DNA of 7,121 nt from Planctomycetaceae bacterium (GTDB taxonomy: Bacteria; Planctomycetota; Planctomycetia; Pirellulales; Pirellulaceae), in contig SKVE01000456.1 in assembly GCA_007129635.1 (NCBI GenBank), positions 1-7,121 of the forward strand. Direction: 5' to 3'. The notes beneath the pieces are model-generated. The model had not been told where the DNA came from. It was given only the letters and a program-made list of their open reading frames with translations, and did not search any database. Position numbers and translations under genes: made by a program. Shown piece by piece: positions 1 through 6,855 of this stretch; the first letter of the stretch is position 1, and the number at the start of each line of letters is the position of its first letter.

Positions 1-977
1 GATCCGCTTGTTGGACACGCTGCTGGACGAATGCGTCCAGCGGGATGCATCCGACGTGCATTTCGCGCCTGAATTGCCGATCTATCTGCGGATCCAAGGA
101 CTGCTGGAACCCCAGACCGACCATCCTCGGATCGCTGCCGAGCAGATCCGAGCCATCGCCGACCACTTGGCATCCCTGTCCCAACGGCCTCCGCTGCAAG
201 GCCCAGGATCCCTGGACGGCGCGGTCAGCTCGTCGTCCGGCACGCGATTCCGCTACAACATCTATCGGCGTTAGGGCAAAGCTGGCGATCGCCATGCGGC
301 GGCTAGAAGACCGGTTCCGCGAACTGGCAGAACTGAGGTTACCCGACAGTCTGGTCCGGCTGTGCGAATTGAGCGACGGACTGGTCCTGGTCGCAGGTCC
401 GACCGGCAGCGGCAAGAGCACCAGGCTGTACGCGGCCGTCCGACGGTTGATCAGCCAGCGGGATCTGAACGTGGTGATGATCGGCGAAATCCGCGATGGC
501 GAAACGGCGGATATCGCGATCAAAGCGGCGCTGACCGGCCATCTGGTGTTCAGCACCCTGCACACCAATTCGGCGGCCAGTGCTGTCACGCGGCTGATCG
601 ATATGGGCGTGGCCCGCTATCTGGTAGCCGCCACCTTGCGATTGGTGGTCGCCCAGCGACTGGTACGTCTCTCTTGCGAACACTGCCGTCAGAAGATCGA
701 ACTGACCAGCCAATGGGCTCAGCTAATGGGCGATCCTTCGCTGGCCGGTCGCACGGTCTACCAGCCAAGCGGTTGCATGTACTGTGCCAATCGCGGCTTC
801 GTCGGCCGACTGGGCTTGTTCGAGATGATGCCGGTCGACGCTTCGCTGTCCCGGCTGATCGCCGAAGGAGCCGGCGAGGTCGAGATCATGGAGGAGATGC
901 AGCGCCGCGGCGCCACTCGATTGATCGACGACGCCCTACGAAAACTGATAGCCGGCGACACCGTCACCGTCTGGTAA
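1..977 (+). pseudogene. Broken PilT/GspE-family secretion or pilus ATPase, 5' partial
   Basis: Members of this family are cytoplasmic hexameric ATPases that drive type IV pilus or type II secretion machinery. The reading frame is open to the left edge, so the start lies upstream. The N-terminal part (to 271) matches the PilT/GspE N-domain: an ASDVHF motif and RFRYNIYRR near its end. It then hits TAG at 272-274, while the homologous sequence continues in the next frame from about 275. There follow Walker [10 protein letters not shown] (396-422), Walker B MIGEIRD (477-497), the His box [12 protein letters not shown], and two CxxC pairs (675-686 and 774-785) followed by GLFEMMPVD, a GspE/PilB hallmark. 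Only 16 codons separate Walker A from the [10 protein letters not shown] block, so the Asp box (usually xIEDPVE) is absent. The residue after GKST is Arg, where Thr is usual. The C-terminus, ending at TAA 975-977, looks slightly short. The frame break could be a sequencing error, but the missing Asp box could not, so loss of function is likely. No other pilus gene is in the window. Confidence 0.82.
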
Positions 978-1049
978 CCGACCCCCATTCTTTTCGTACG
1001 CCCATGTGTGTGTTTTGGACATTCAAATTTCGGATTCTGAAAGCGTCGA

Positions 1050-1155
1050 GTAGCACGGATGGCAATGCCGAGGCACGGACAAGAGTCCCGCAGGCTTTGC
1101 AACTCGCTCCACACTTCGTGGCTCATCCGTGCCCCGGCTTTGCCATCCGTGCTAC
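1050..1155. repeat. 29-nt inverted repeat, REP-doublet-like
   Basis: The left arm is 1050-1078, beginning GTAGCACGGATGGCAA. The right arm is 1127-1155, ending TTGCCATCCGTGCTAC. The arms are reverse complements over 29 nt with two mismatches, separated by 48 nt (1079-1126). The outer ends are GTAG and CTAC. A GTAG-like tetranucleotide 5' of each palindrome is known in REP sequences mobilised by RAYT transposases, but the stem inside each arm here is weak (GGCA/TGCC). It could be a REP doublet, a small MITE-like element or a structured 3' region. Which of these it is remains inference. Confidence 0.75.
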
Positions 1156-1175
1156 TTCTGGGTTGCGCCTCAGAA

Positions 1176-1191
1176 AAGGGGGCGGCCCCTT
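1176..1191 (-). terminator. Possible terminator hairpin for the minus-strand gene cluster
   Basis: AAGGGG (1176-1181) and CCCCTT (1186-1191) form a perfect 6-bp stem with a GCGG loop. Read on the minus strand, the stem runs into a four-T stretch followed by CTG. It lies about 127 nt past the oxidoreductase stop codon. The T tract is short and planctomycete terminators are often not of this type, so this is only a candidate. Confidence 0.25.
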
Positions 1192-1208
1192 GGCCTTCCA
1201 CCGTCCTC

Positions 1209-1316
1209 CCGAATAAGCACTCGGCCAGGCATTTTTTGGTGGAATCGGCGGAAGGGGTCGCGCTGGGTAACACCAAACGAAATCCGACAGTTATTCCTTG
1301 GCCGATCCTTATTCGG
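1209..1316. repeat. Imperfect inverted repeat beside the oxidoreductase stop
   Basis: CCGAATAAG (1209-1217) pairs perfectly with CTTATTCGG (1308-1316). Inside these, TCGGCC (1221-1226) pairs with GGCCGA (1300-1305), leaving small unpaired segments and a 73-nt interior (1227-1299). The right arm stops one base before the oxidoreductase stop codon. It may be a 3' end structure of the minus-strand message or the ends of a decayed 108-bp element. The interior includes the 15-nt motif shared with 6615-6629. Confidence 0.5.
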
Positions 1317-1317
1317 T

Positions 1318-2679
1318 CTACAGTTCAACCCACTCGCCAGCCGCGGGGGCGGGGAAGAAGCCGTTCTCGTCGGCTTGGACGGGAGCCGGGCTGTCGTAGT
1401 CCAATTCATCCAGGTAATCGCAGAACTGGAACTGCGAATTGACGACTTCATCCCAGGTGACGATCCGATTGTAGTGGCAAGCCGCGCGGCCCATCAGCGA
1501 AGCGTAATCGGCGTACACGGCTCGCCGGGCCTGGTTGAACGGTTTGTCGTTGCGGATGGCATCGACGAAGTCGATCCACTGGTAATCCCAGGGGTTGTGC
1601 GCATCGGGGGTAGGTGACCACTCGATGTTATCCGTGGCGATGCGCTGGTCCTTGAAGATGTGGACGGTCGCGGCGTGGATATTGCCCGAGAATTGTCCGG
1701 CCTTTTTCGACCCGTGCACGAACGTAGCGAACTCGTTGAAGCCGCCTTGAGCACGGCGGAAGCCGCAGATGGCTTTCCGGCCGTCCGGGAAGGTGAATTC
1801 CATCGAGTAGGTATCGATATTCTGGCCGCGGTCGGTGCTGCCTACCTCGCGCCCGCCCATCCCGTGGCACGTGACCGGCCAGGCGTCCATCAGCCAGCAG
1901 CATTCATCGATCTGGTGGATCAGGTTGTCGACCATGTGTCCCGACCCAACCCAAAGCAACGGGATTCGGCCGAAATGCAACTGGGCCATCAGATCGTTGG
2001 ACCGATCGCCCTGGTCGCCCATCCAGCGGCGTCCGGCCAGACGGTTGGCTCGCACGTACTGCAAGTCGCCGATGGCACCGCTGTTGATCTGATCGATCAG
2101 GGCGGCGCGAGCTGGCGAATGGCGACACTGCAATCCGGCCGCGACCTTCAGGCCCTTCTTTTCGGCTTCTTCTCCAGCGCGCAGCATCCGATGCAGACCG
2201 GCGGGGTCGGAAGCAAAGGGTTTCTCCATGAACACGTTGATTCCTTTGGACACCGCGTACTCGACATGCAGCGGGCGGATATACGAGCGGGTGGTGCACA
2301 TGGCAATGTCGCCGGGACGGAGCATGTCGATGGCCCGCTTGTAGGCATCGAATCCAACCAAACGCCGGTCCTGCGGCACGTCGACCTGATCCTCGAACTG
2401 GCGGGACAGGACTTTGAACGAATTCTCGACCGAACCCTCGTGAACGTCCGCCAGGGCAAACAGCTTGATCGGCCCCTGGTCGGCGGTCTTCAGCGCGTTG
2501 CCCACCGCCCCGTTGCCTCGGCCACCGCAGCCCAACAGGGCCAGTCGGATCGTATGGTCCTCGCCGGCGTGGACCGCAGGGATGCTGCCGGACATGGCCG
2601 CCACCGTAGCAGCGGCCGAACTGGTGTACTGAAGAAAACGACGACGATCGACGTTGGTTGCGCGTGGGGACTTCGACAT
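1318..2679 (-). CDS. Tat-exported Gfo/Idh/MocA family oxidoreductase
   Basis: This is a 453-residue NAD(P)-dependent oxidoreductase of the Gfo/Idh/MocA family, whose members oxidise or reduce sugars, inositols and related polyols. The N-terminus carries a Tat signal: DRRRFLQ at residues 11-17, an Ala-rich hydrophobic stretch, and a likely cleavage after AVHA (residue 38). The Rossmann fold follows, with GCGGRG at 50-55. The family EKP motif is at 152-154, and a DNLIHQID stretch at 251-258 holds the probable catalytic His255. The start ATG (2677-2679) has GGAGAG six bases upstream. The gene lies 57 nt downstream of the GH2 gene on the same strand, so co-transcription is likely. An exported dinucleotide enzyme must fold and bind its cofactor in the cytoplasm, which fits Tat use and recalls glucose-fructose oxidoreductase of Zymomonas. 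The substrate cannot be read from the sequence. The family call is firm; the role in glycan processing is inferred from its neighbour. Confidence 0.93.
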   Translation of the reverse strand: MSKSPRATNVDRRRFLQYTSSAAATVAAMSGSIPAVHAGEDHTIRLALLGCGGRGNGAVGNALKTADQGPIKLFALADVHEGSVENSFKVLSRQFEDQVDVPQDRRLVGFDAYKRAIDMLRPGDIAMCTTRSYIRPLHVEYAVSKGINVFMEKPFASDPAGLHRMLRAGEEAEKKGLKVAAGLQCRHSPARAALIDQINSGAIGDLQYVRANRLAGRRWMGDQGDRSNDLMAQLHFGRIPLLWVGSGHMVDNLIHQIDECCWLMDAWPVTCHGMGGREVGSTDRGQNIDTYSMEFTFPDGRKAICGFRRAQGGFNEFATFVHGSKKAGQFSGNIHAATVHIFKDQRIATDNIEWSPTPDAHNPWDYQWIDFVDAIRNDKPFNQARRAVYADYASLMGRAACHYNRIVTWDEVVNSQFQFCDYLDELDYDSPAPVQADENGFFPAPAAGEWVEL

Positions 2680-2685
2680 AGGAAA

Positions 2686-2691
2686 CTCTCC
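2686..2691 (-). promoter_or_regulatory. Ribosome binding site of the oxidoreductase gene
   Basis: The minus strand reads GGAGAG here, six bases before the ATG at 2677-2679. It supports that start, which also places the Tat motif at the expected distance from the N-terminus. Confidence 0.75.
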
Positions 2692-2736
2692 GTTTAAATC
2701 GTAGATTCGGAACTGCGAACAAGGATTCGGGACGGT

Positions 2737-5049
2737 TCAAGGATCATCAAACAGGATCTTACACAATTCGGCCAATTCCTCGGCGGGAATCTTGATGACT
2801 CGCCGATCGTAGGTCATCAACCCGTTGATCTCGACCTCGACATCGGTCGTCTGGGTGTAGACGCCACCGACGATCCCTTGCTTCCGCAGATCGTTCAGCA
2901 TCTTCAGCGAGGTCACATAACGTTCGAGGTATTCTTCTTTTGATCTGGGCAGACCGCCGTACCCCCAACTCTCCCGCTGAGCGTCCCACAGGTGGCCGGG
3001 CACCAGGTAGCCGTGTCCACCGAACTCGCCCATGACCTTGATAAAATCATTAAAGCGGCCGCCCTTGCCTTGGTCGAAGGGAAAGACGGGATGCGGATAA
3101 CTGTGGGCGTCGACGATATCGCCCACCGGCCAGAAGTTGCCGCCGCTGGCGATGTTCACCAATCGCGACGGATCGCGATCGGCGACCCACTGGCCCACCT
3201 CCATCGTGCGATGCTGGCCCCAGGCCTCGTTGAACGGCACCCAGACCACGATCGACGGATGGTTCTCCAGCGTGTCGATCATCCGCTGCTGTTCCAGCAT
3301 GAATTGCTGATGGTGTTCGTCCGGCCACGTTGCGTCTTCAGGATTGGGTCGCAGCCGGGTCCATGGAGGGCTTTGACCGCCGCTGACATGGTCCTGCCAT
3401 ACCATCATGCCCAGCCGATCGCAGTGATAGTAGTAGCGCCGCGGCTCGACCTTGATGTGCTTGCGAATCATGTTGAAGCCGGCCGCTTTCAGGAATTCGA
3501 TATCGAACAGCATGCCTGCGTCGGAAGGCGGCGTCAGCAAACCGTCGGGCCACCAGCCCTGATCCAGCGGTCCCCAGTGAAAGATCGGTTCACCATTCAA
3601 CGTGAAGCGCCAGTGCCCATCCGCATCGCGAACTTTGCCCACCGTACGGATTCCCGCATAGGAAGCGACTTGATCGAGGATTTCTCCCTGCGCATCCAGC
3701 AGCATGACGTCGATATTGTACAGATGAGGATCGTCGGGCGACCACAGCCGGGCAGCGGGGATTTCCAGCGTCATCGATGCGTGGGTGCCTTCGCTTTCGG
3801 CCACCACTTGCTGGCCGTCGCGCACCACAATTCGCACTCGGGAAGAAACGTCATCGCCGGCCACAATGGGGCGGACGGTGATGCTGCCCGCCGCGGCATC
3901 GGTGGCGATCTTCAAATCCTGGAGATAGCGCGGCGAAACCTGTTCCAGCCAGACCGTCTGCCAGATCCCCGAGACCTGGGTGTACCAGATACCTCGCGCT
4001 TCCAGCACCTGCTTGCCTCGCAGTTGCCAGCCCTCGGTTTCGTCCTCGACCCGCACGATCACCTCGTTCTGCCCCGGGCGCACCGCTTGGGTTACATCCA
4101 GCGCAAACGGCGTGTGCCCGCCTTGGTGGGAACCGACCAGACGACCGTTGACGAAGACGTCACACCGATAATCCACGGCTTCAAAGTTCAGCAGCGTACG
4201 CTGACCGGCCGCCGATTCCAGTTCGAAGGTGCGGCGGTACCACAAGGCTTCGGACGCATCCAACAGACGCTGGACGCCGCCCAGTTTCGATTCCAGGCAG
4301 AAGGGGACCAGGATCTTGCCGTCCCAATCCTGCGGAGTCTCGTGGTCCTGGACATCGGTGATCGCATAATCCCAGTGACCGTTCAAGTTCTGCCAGTGTT
4401 CGCGGACCATCTGCGGCCGAGGGTATTCCTGCCAGACGTTTTCCGCTGTCACGTTTTCGCCCCAGGGAGTGATCAAATCGGAGAGGAACGGACGCGTATC
4501 GCGCTTGGGCCGTGGCAACGTGGGTACGTCCTGGGCATCGACCACGTGCACATCGATAAACTGGCCGCCTATAGTCTGGCGGCAATGCACGGCCATGACG
4601 TTCTTGCCCGTGCGCAACAACGAGCGTTTTTCGGCCGCGATCGGCACCACCTTGTACTCGACGGTGTATTGTTCGAAAGTCGCCAGCAATTGGCCATTGA
4701 CATAGATCTGGGCATCTTCGTCATGATGGATCAGCAGCGCCGGCTTGGCGGGCACTGGGTCCAGCGAGAACGTCTTTCGCAACCAGATGTCGTTCGTCGA
4801 CCACTCCGTTCCCACTCGAGCACCCGGCGTATGCCGAGTCCCGAATCCACCGTGTCCTTCGGTCCAATCCGCGTCATCAAAATCCGGCTGTTGCCAGCCT
4901 TCGCCGGGTGCTTCCAGTGTGTAACGCCACTGGTCCTCGATCTGCTGGGCTTCGGACACTTGCGTGCCCACGACCAGCAGGACCAGCAGGCAGGCGGCGC
5001 AGGCCAGGCCTCCACGAAACAAATCGGCCGCTTGTCGAACTGCGATCAT
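2737..5049 (-). CDS. Secreted glycoside hydrolase family 2 enzyme
   Basis: This 770-residue protein is a GH2 retaining glycosidase (beta-galactosidase, beta-glucuronidase or beta-mannosidase type) that would remove terminal sugars from glycans outside the cytoplasm. A signal peptide covers residues 1 to about 34, with a hydrophobic core around 15-28 and likely cleavage after VSEA. Residues about 40-172 form an extra jelly-roll-like domain (WRYTLEAP... IYVNGQLL). The usual GH2 sugar-binding domain is at about 203-380 (YPRPQMVREHW, LWYRRTFEL, VFVNGRLVG), followed by an Ig-like domain to about 475 and a TIM barrel from there. The acid/base is Glu608 in FNEAWGQ and the nucleophile is Glu675 in MGEFGG; NMIRKH at 526-531 is a conserved barrel motif. 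All catalytic features are intact. The start ATG (5047-5049) follows AAGGAG by six bases. It lies 69 nt after argG and 57 nt before the oxidoreductase. Sugar specificity cannot be told from the sequence. Confidence 0.93.
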   Translation of the reverse strand: MIAVRQAADLFRGGLACAACLLVLLVVGTQVSEAQQIEDQWRYTLEAPGEGWQQPDFDDADWTEGHGGFGTRHTPGARVGTEWSTNDIWLRKTFSLDPVPAKPALLIHHDEDAQIYVNGQLLATFEQYTVEYKVVPIAAEKRSLLRTGKNVMAVHCRQTIGGQFIDVHVVDAQDVPTLPRPKRDTRPFLSDLITPWGENVTAENVWQEYPRPQMVREHWQNLNGHWDYAITDVQDHETPQDWDGKILVPFCLESKLGGVQRLLDASEALWYRRTFELESAAGQRTLLNFEAVDYRCDVFVNGRLVGSHQGGHTPFALDVTQAVRPGQNEVIVRVEDETEGWQLRGKQVLEARGIWYTQVSGIWQTVWLEQVSPRYLQDLKIATDAAAGSITVRPIVAGDDVSSRVRIVVRDGQQVVAESEGTHASMTLEIPAARLWSPDDPHLYNIDVMLLDAQGEILDQVASYAGIRTVGKVRDADGHWRFTLNGEPIFHWGPLDQGWWPDGLLTPPSDAGMLFDIEFLKAAGFNMIRKHIKVEPRRYYYHCDRLGMMVWQDHVSGGQSPPWTRLRPNPEDATWPDEHHQQFMLEQQRMIDTLENHPSIVVWVPFNEAWGQHRTMEVGQWVADRDPSRLVNIASGGNFWPVGDIVDAHSYPHPVFPFDQGKGGRFNDFIKVMGEFGGHGYLVPGHLWDAQRESWGYGGLPRSKEEYLERYVTSLKMLNDLRKQGIVGGVYTQTTDVEVEINGLMTYDRRVIKIPAEELAELCKILFDDP

Positions 5050-5055
5050 GTTGTG

Positions 5056-5061
5056 CTCCTT
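5056..5061 (-). promoter_or_regulatory. Ribosome binding site of the GH2 gene
   Basis: The minus strand reads AAGGAG, six bases before the ATG at 5047-5049. It fixes the start that gives a full signal peptide. Confidence 0.8.
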
Positions 5062-5118
5062 GTCAGTTGGTTGAGTAGAATTCGGCGCCGGAGAGCCATG
5101 GTTCCGTGCTGCGTCCGG

Positions 5119-6333
5119 TCAGTAGCTGCGAGGCGTGACGCGAGCCTGGACTCGGCTGGGCAACCCTTGGATCCGCAGGAAGCCTTCGGCATCGTCTTGG
5201 TTGTACGATCCGCCGCCTTCCATGGTCGCGATCCCTTCGTCGTACAGGCTGTTGGGGCTACAGCGGCCGTCGACCATCACGTTGCCTTTATACAAATTCA
5301 GACGCACCTCGCCCGTCACATGCCGATGAGCCTCGCGGATAAAAGCGAACAGCGCATCCAATTTGGGCGCGTACCAGTACCCATAGTACACCATCTCGGC
5401 CACTTCCGGAGCCAGTCGGTCGCGCAGATGCATCAGGTCGCGGTCCAGCGTCAACTGTTCCAGCACGCGGAGCGCCTCGTACAGGATCGTCATCCCCGGT
5501 GCCTCGTAAACCCCTCGGCTCTTCATGCCCACGAAGCGGTTTTCCACCATGTCGATCCGGCCGATCCCGTTGCGTCCGCCGATCTGGTTCAATTGCAACA
5601 CGATGTCGATCGCCGAGCCCGCTTGGCCATTGACCGACACCGGCAGACCGAATTCGAATCCGACCGTGACTTGTTCGATCTGGTCGGGCGCTTGCTGCGG
5701 CGAAACGGTCATGCCGAAATCGACCAGTTCCACACCGTTGACGTTCAAGTCTTCCAGCTTTCCGGCCTCGTAGCTGATGTGCAGGCAGTTTTCGTCCGAG
5801 CTGTACGGCTTGGAGGTCGACGCTTTGACCGGGATGTTCTTCTCTTGGCAATAAGCGATCATCTCAGTACGACCGGGGAACTGTTCACGGAACCGGGCGA
5901 TCCGCCAGGGCGCGATCACTCGGACATGAGGTTCCAAAGCCTCGGCCGCCAACTGGAACCGGCACTGGTCGTTGCCTTTACCCGTCGCCCCGTGGGAGTA
6001 CGCATCCGCGCCGACTTCGCGAGCTACCTGCAAACATTTTTTCGAGATCAAGGGCCGGGCGATCGAGGTGCCCAGCAGGTAGACGCCTTCGTACTTGGCT
6101 TGCCATTGCAGGACGGGAAACGCAAAGTCGCGGCAGAGTTCCTCCTGGGCATCGACGATCCTGGCACTGGCAGCACCGATGTCACGAGCCTTCTGCAGGA
6201 TCGCTTCGCGGTCTTCGCAAGGTTGCCCCAGATCGACGTACACCGCATGCACATCGTAGCCTTCATCCATCAGCCATCCCAGGATGACGGACGTATCCAG
6301 GCCGCCCGAATACGCTAGCACACAACTCGGCAT
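5119..6333 (-). CDS. argG: Argininosuccinate synthase
   Basis: This 404-residue cytoplasmic enzyme joins citrulline and aspartate with ATP to give argininosuccinate, AMP and pyrophosphate, the penultimate step of arginine synthesis. It is full length for the family. The ATP-binding PP-loop motif AYSGGLDTS is at residues 7-15. Other family blocks are YLLGTSIARPLI (85-96), HGATGKGNDQ (114-123), KPYSSDENCLHISYEAG (175-191), GRNGIGR (253-259) and NRFVGMKSRG (265-274). The start ATG (6331-6333) has GAGGA seven bases upstream and places the PP-loop at the usual distance from the N-terminus. No argH or other arginine gene is in the window, so argG is not in an arginine operon here. It is instead followed closely by the GH2 gene. 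A T7 tract (6367-6373 on the plus strand, as A7) lies 34-40 bases upstream of the start. I see no convincing promoter or ARG box. Confidence 0.98.
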   Translation of the reverse strand: MPSCVLAYSGGLDTSVILGWLMDEGYDVHAVYVDLGQPCEDREAILQKARDIGAASARIVDAQEELCRDFAFPVLQWQAKYEGVYLLGTSIARPLISKKCLQVAREVGADAYSHGATGKGNDQCRFQLAAEALEPHVRVIAPWRIARFREQFPGRTEMIAYCQEKNIPVKASTSKPYSSDENCLHISYEAGKLEDLNVNGVELVDFGMTVSPQQAPDQIEQVTVGFEFGLPVSVNGQAGSAIDIVLQLNQIGGRNGIGRIDMVENRFVGMKSRGVYEAPGMTILYEALRVLEQLTLDRDLMHLRDRLAPEVAEMVYYGYWYAPKLDALFAFIREAHRHVTGEVRLNLYKGNVMVDGRCSPNSLYDEGIATMEGGGSYNQDDAEGFLRIQGLPSRVQARVTPRSY

Positions 6334-6340
6334 CAGTAGT

Positions 6341-6345
6341 TCCTC
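6341..6345 (-). promoter_or_regulatory. Ribosome binding site of argG
   Basis: The minus strand reads GAGGA, seven bases before the argG ATG. It supports the chosen start. Confidence 0.7.
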
Positions 6346-6634
6346 AGCTCACGACATCGATTTGACAAAAAAACGTTGGGTGCACCGTCGAGGTTAGGCC
6401 GTCGGTAGCCGAACTCGCCAGAGTGCAGGATTCCCACCGTCTGGCGACCGTGGCTGCCCAAAGACGACGAAGCCTGGACGATGTACGAGGCACCGGAACA
6501 CCATTGTGACTGGCAAGCGGCTTCCGGGCAAGCGGTGTGAAACTCGCGGAGACATCGCAGGTTCGGCACCGCCAGAAGGAATCTTTCACGATTTTTCGAC
6601 CCAAGGCAAATCGCTTGGTGGAATCGGCGAAAAC

Positions 6635-6709
6635 GGGGGGCGGGCGTCGTTTTCGGATGAGCCGTTTTCCATGGGGTCAATGGTTGGCCGAAAACGACTC
6701 CCGACCCCC
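6635..6709. repeat. 22-nt inverted repeat with 31-nt loop
   Basis: The left arm 6635-6656 ends GTCGTTTTCGG. The right arm 6688-6709 begins CCGAAAACGAC. The inner 11 bp pair perfectly and the outer 11 pair with two mismatches, giving a strong stem around a 31-nt loop. Just to the left (6615-6629) lies the 15-nt motif TTGGTGGAATCGGCG, also present at 1236-1250, so the stem may be part of a larger dispersed repeat. Confidence 0.7.
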
Positions 6710-6827
6710 TCGGCCTCCGCATGCAACGCGACCGTAATTGTCAAGCCCCTGAAACAACGCAACCGGCTCCGAGATCTTCCTAAGGCCATCGGAAACGGCC
6801 CGAGATGCTTGGTTTGGCTTTCCCGTG

Positions 6828-6846
6828 GCCCATCGGCCGATAGGGC
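6828..6846. repeat. Interrupted palindrome
   Basis: GCCC (6828-6831) and GGGC (6843-6846) flank the perfect 10-bp palindrome ATCGGCCGAT (6832-6841), with one unpaired A. It could be a protein-binding site or a cruciform. It sits just left of the hairpin doublet and may belong to it. Confidence 0.4.
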
Positions 6847-6855
6847 TCCTTGCAC

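Larger units (their letters stand above)
978..1317. other. Intergenic region rich in inverted repeats
   Basis: This 340-nt gap lies between the 3' ends of the converging ATPase remnant and oxidoreductase gene. I see no credible coding sequence. It holds a 29-nt inverted repeat (1050-1078 with 1127-1155), a GC hairpin (1176-1191), an imperfect inverted repeat (1209-1226 with 1300-1316), and a 15-nt motif (1236-1250) that recurs at 6615-6629 in the other large gap. Open frames crossing it have no domain motif and no convincing ribosome site. Confidence 0.7.

Noticed and set aside
8..274. TTG at 8 as a true start of a short 88-residue protein
   Set aside because: No ribosome site precedes it, the frame is open to the window edge, and the homologous sequence continues past 274 in another frame, so it is the N-terminal piece of the broken ATPase.
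362..1216. A plus-strand frame of 284 codons over the ATPase remnant
   Set aside because: It is out of frame with the Walker and CxxC motifs and is rich in Arg and Gly, as expected for a shadow frame.
1660..2697. A plus-strand open frame antisense to the oxidoreductase
   Set aside because: It has the same phase relation to a real gene with strong motifs, so it is a codon-use shadow.
2992..6318. A plus-strand open frame of 1108 codons antisense to the GH2 gene and argG
   Set aside because: Its codons are exact reverse complements of the sense codons of both genes. Stops would arise only where the real genes use TTA, CTA or TCA, which are rare in GC-rich genes. It has no motif and spans two real genes.
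6361..6366. TTGACA on the plus strand as a -35 box
   Set aside because: No matching -10 lies 16-18 bases further on, and no plus-strand gene follows.
6333..6722. A minus-strand frame whose TGA overlaps the argG ATG (TGATG), suggesting translational coupling
   Set aside because: Its translation crosses the 22-nt inverted repeat and shows no domain, no ribosome site and low-complexity intergenic character. The overlap is probably chance.
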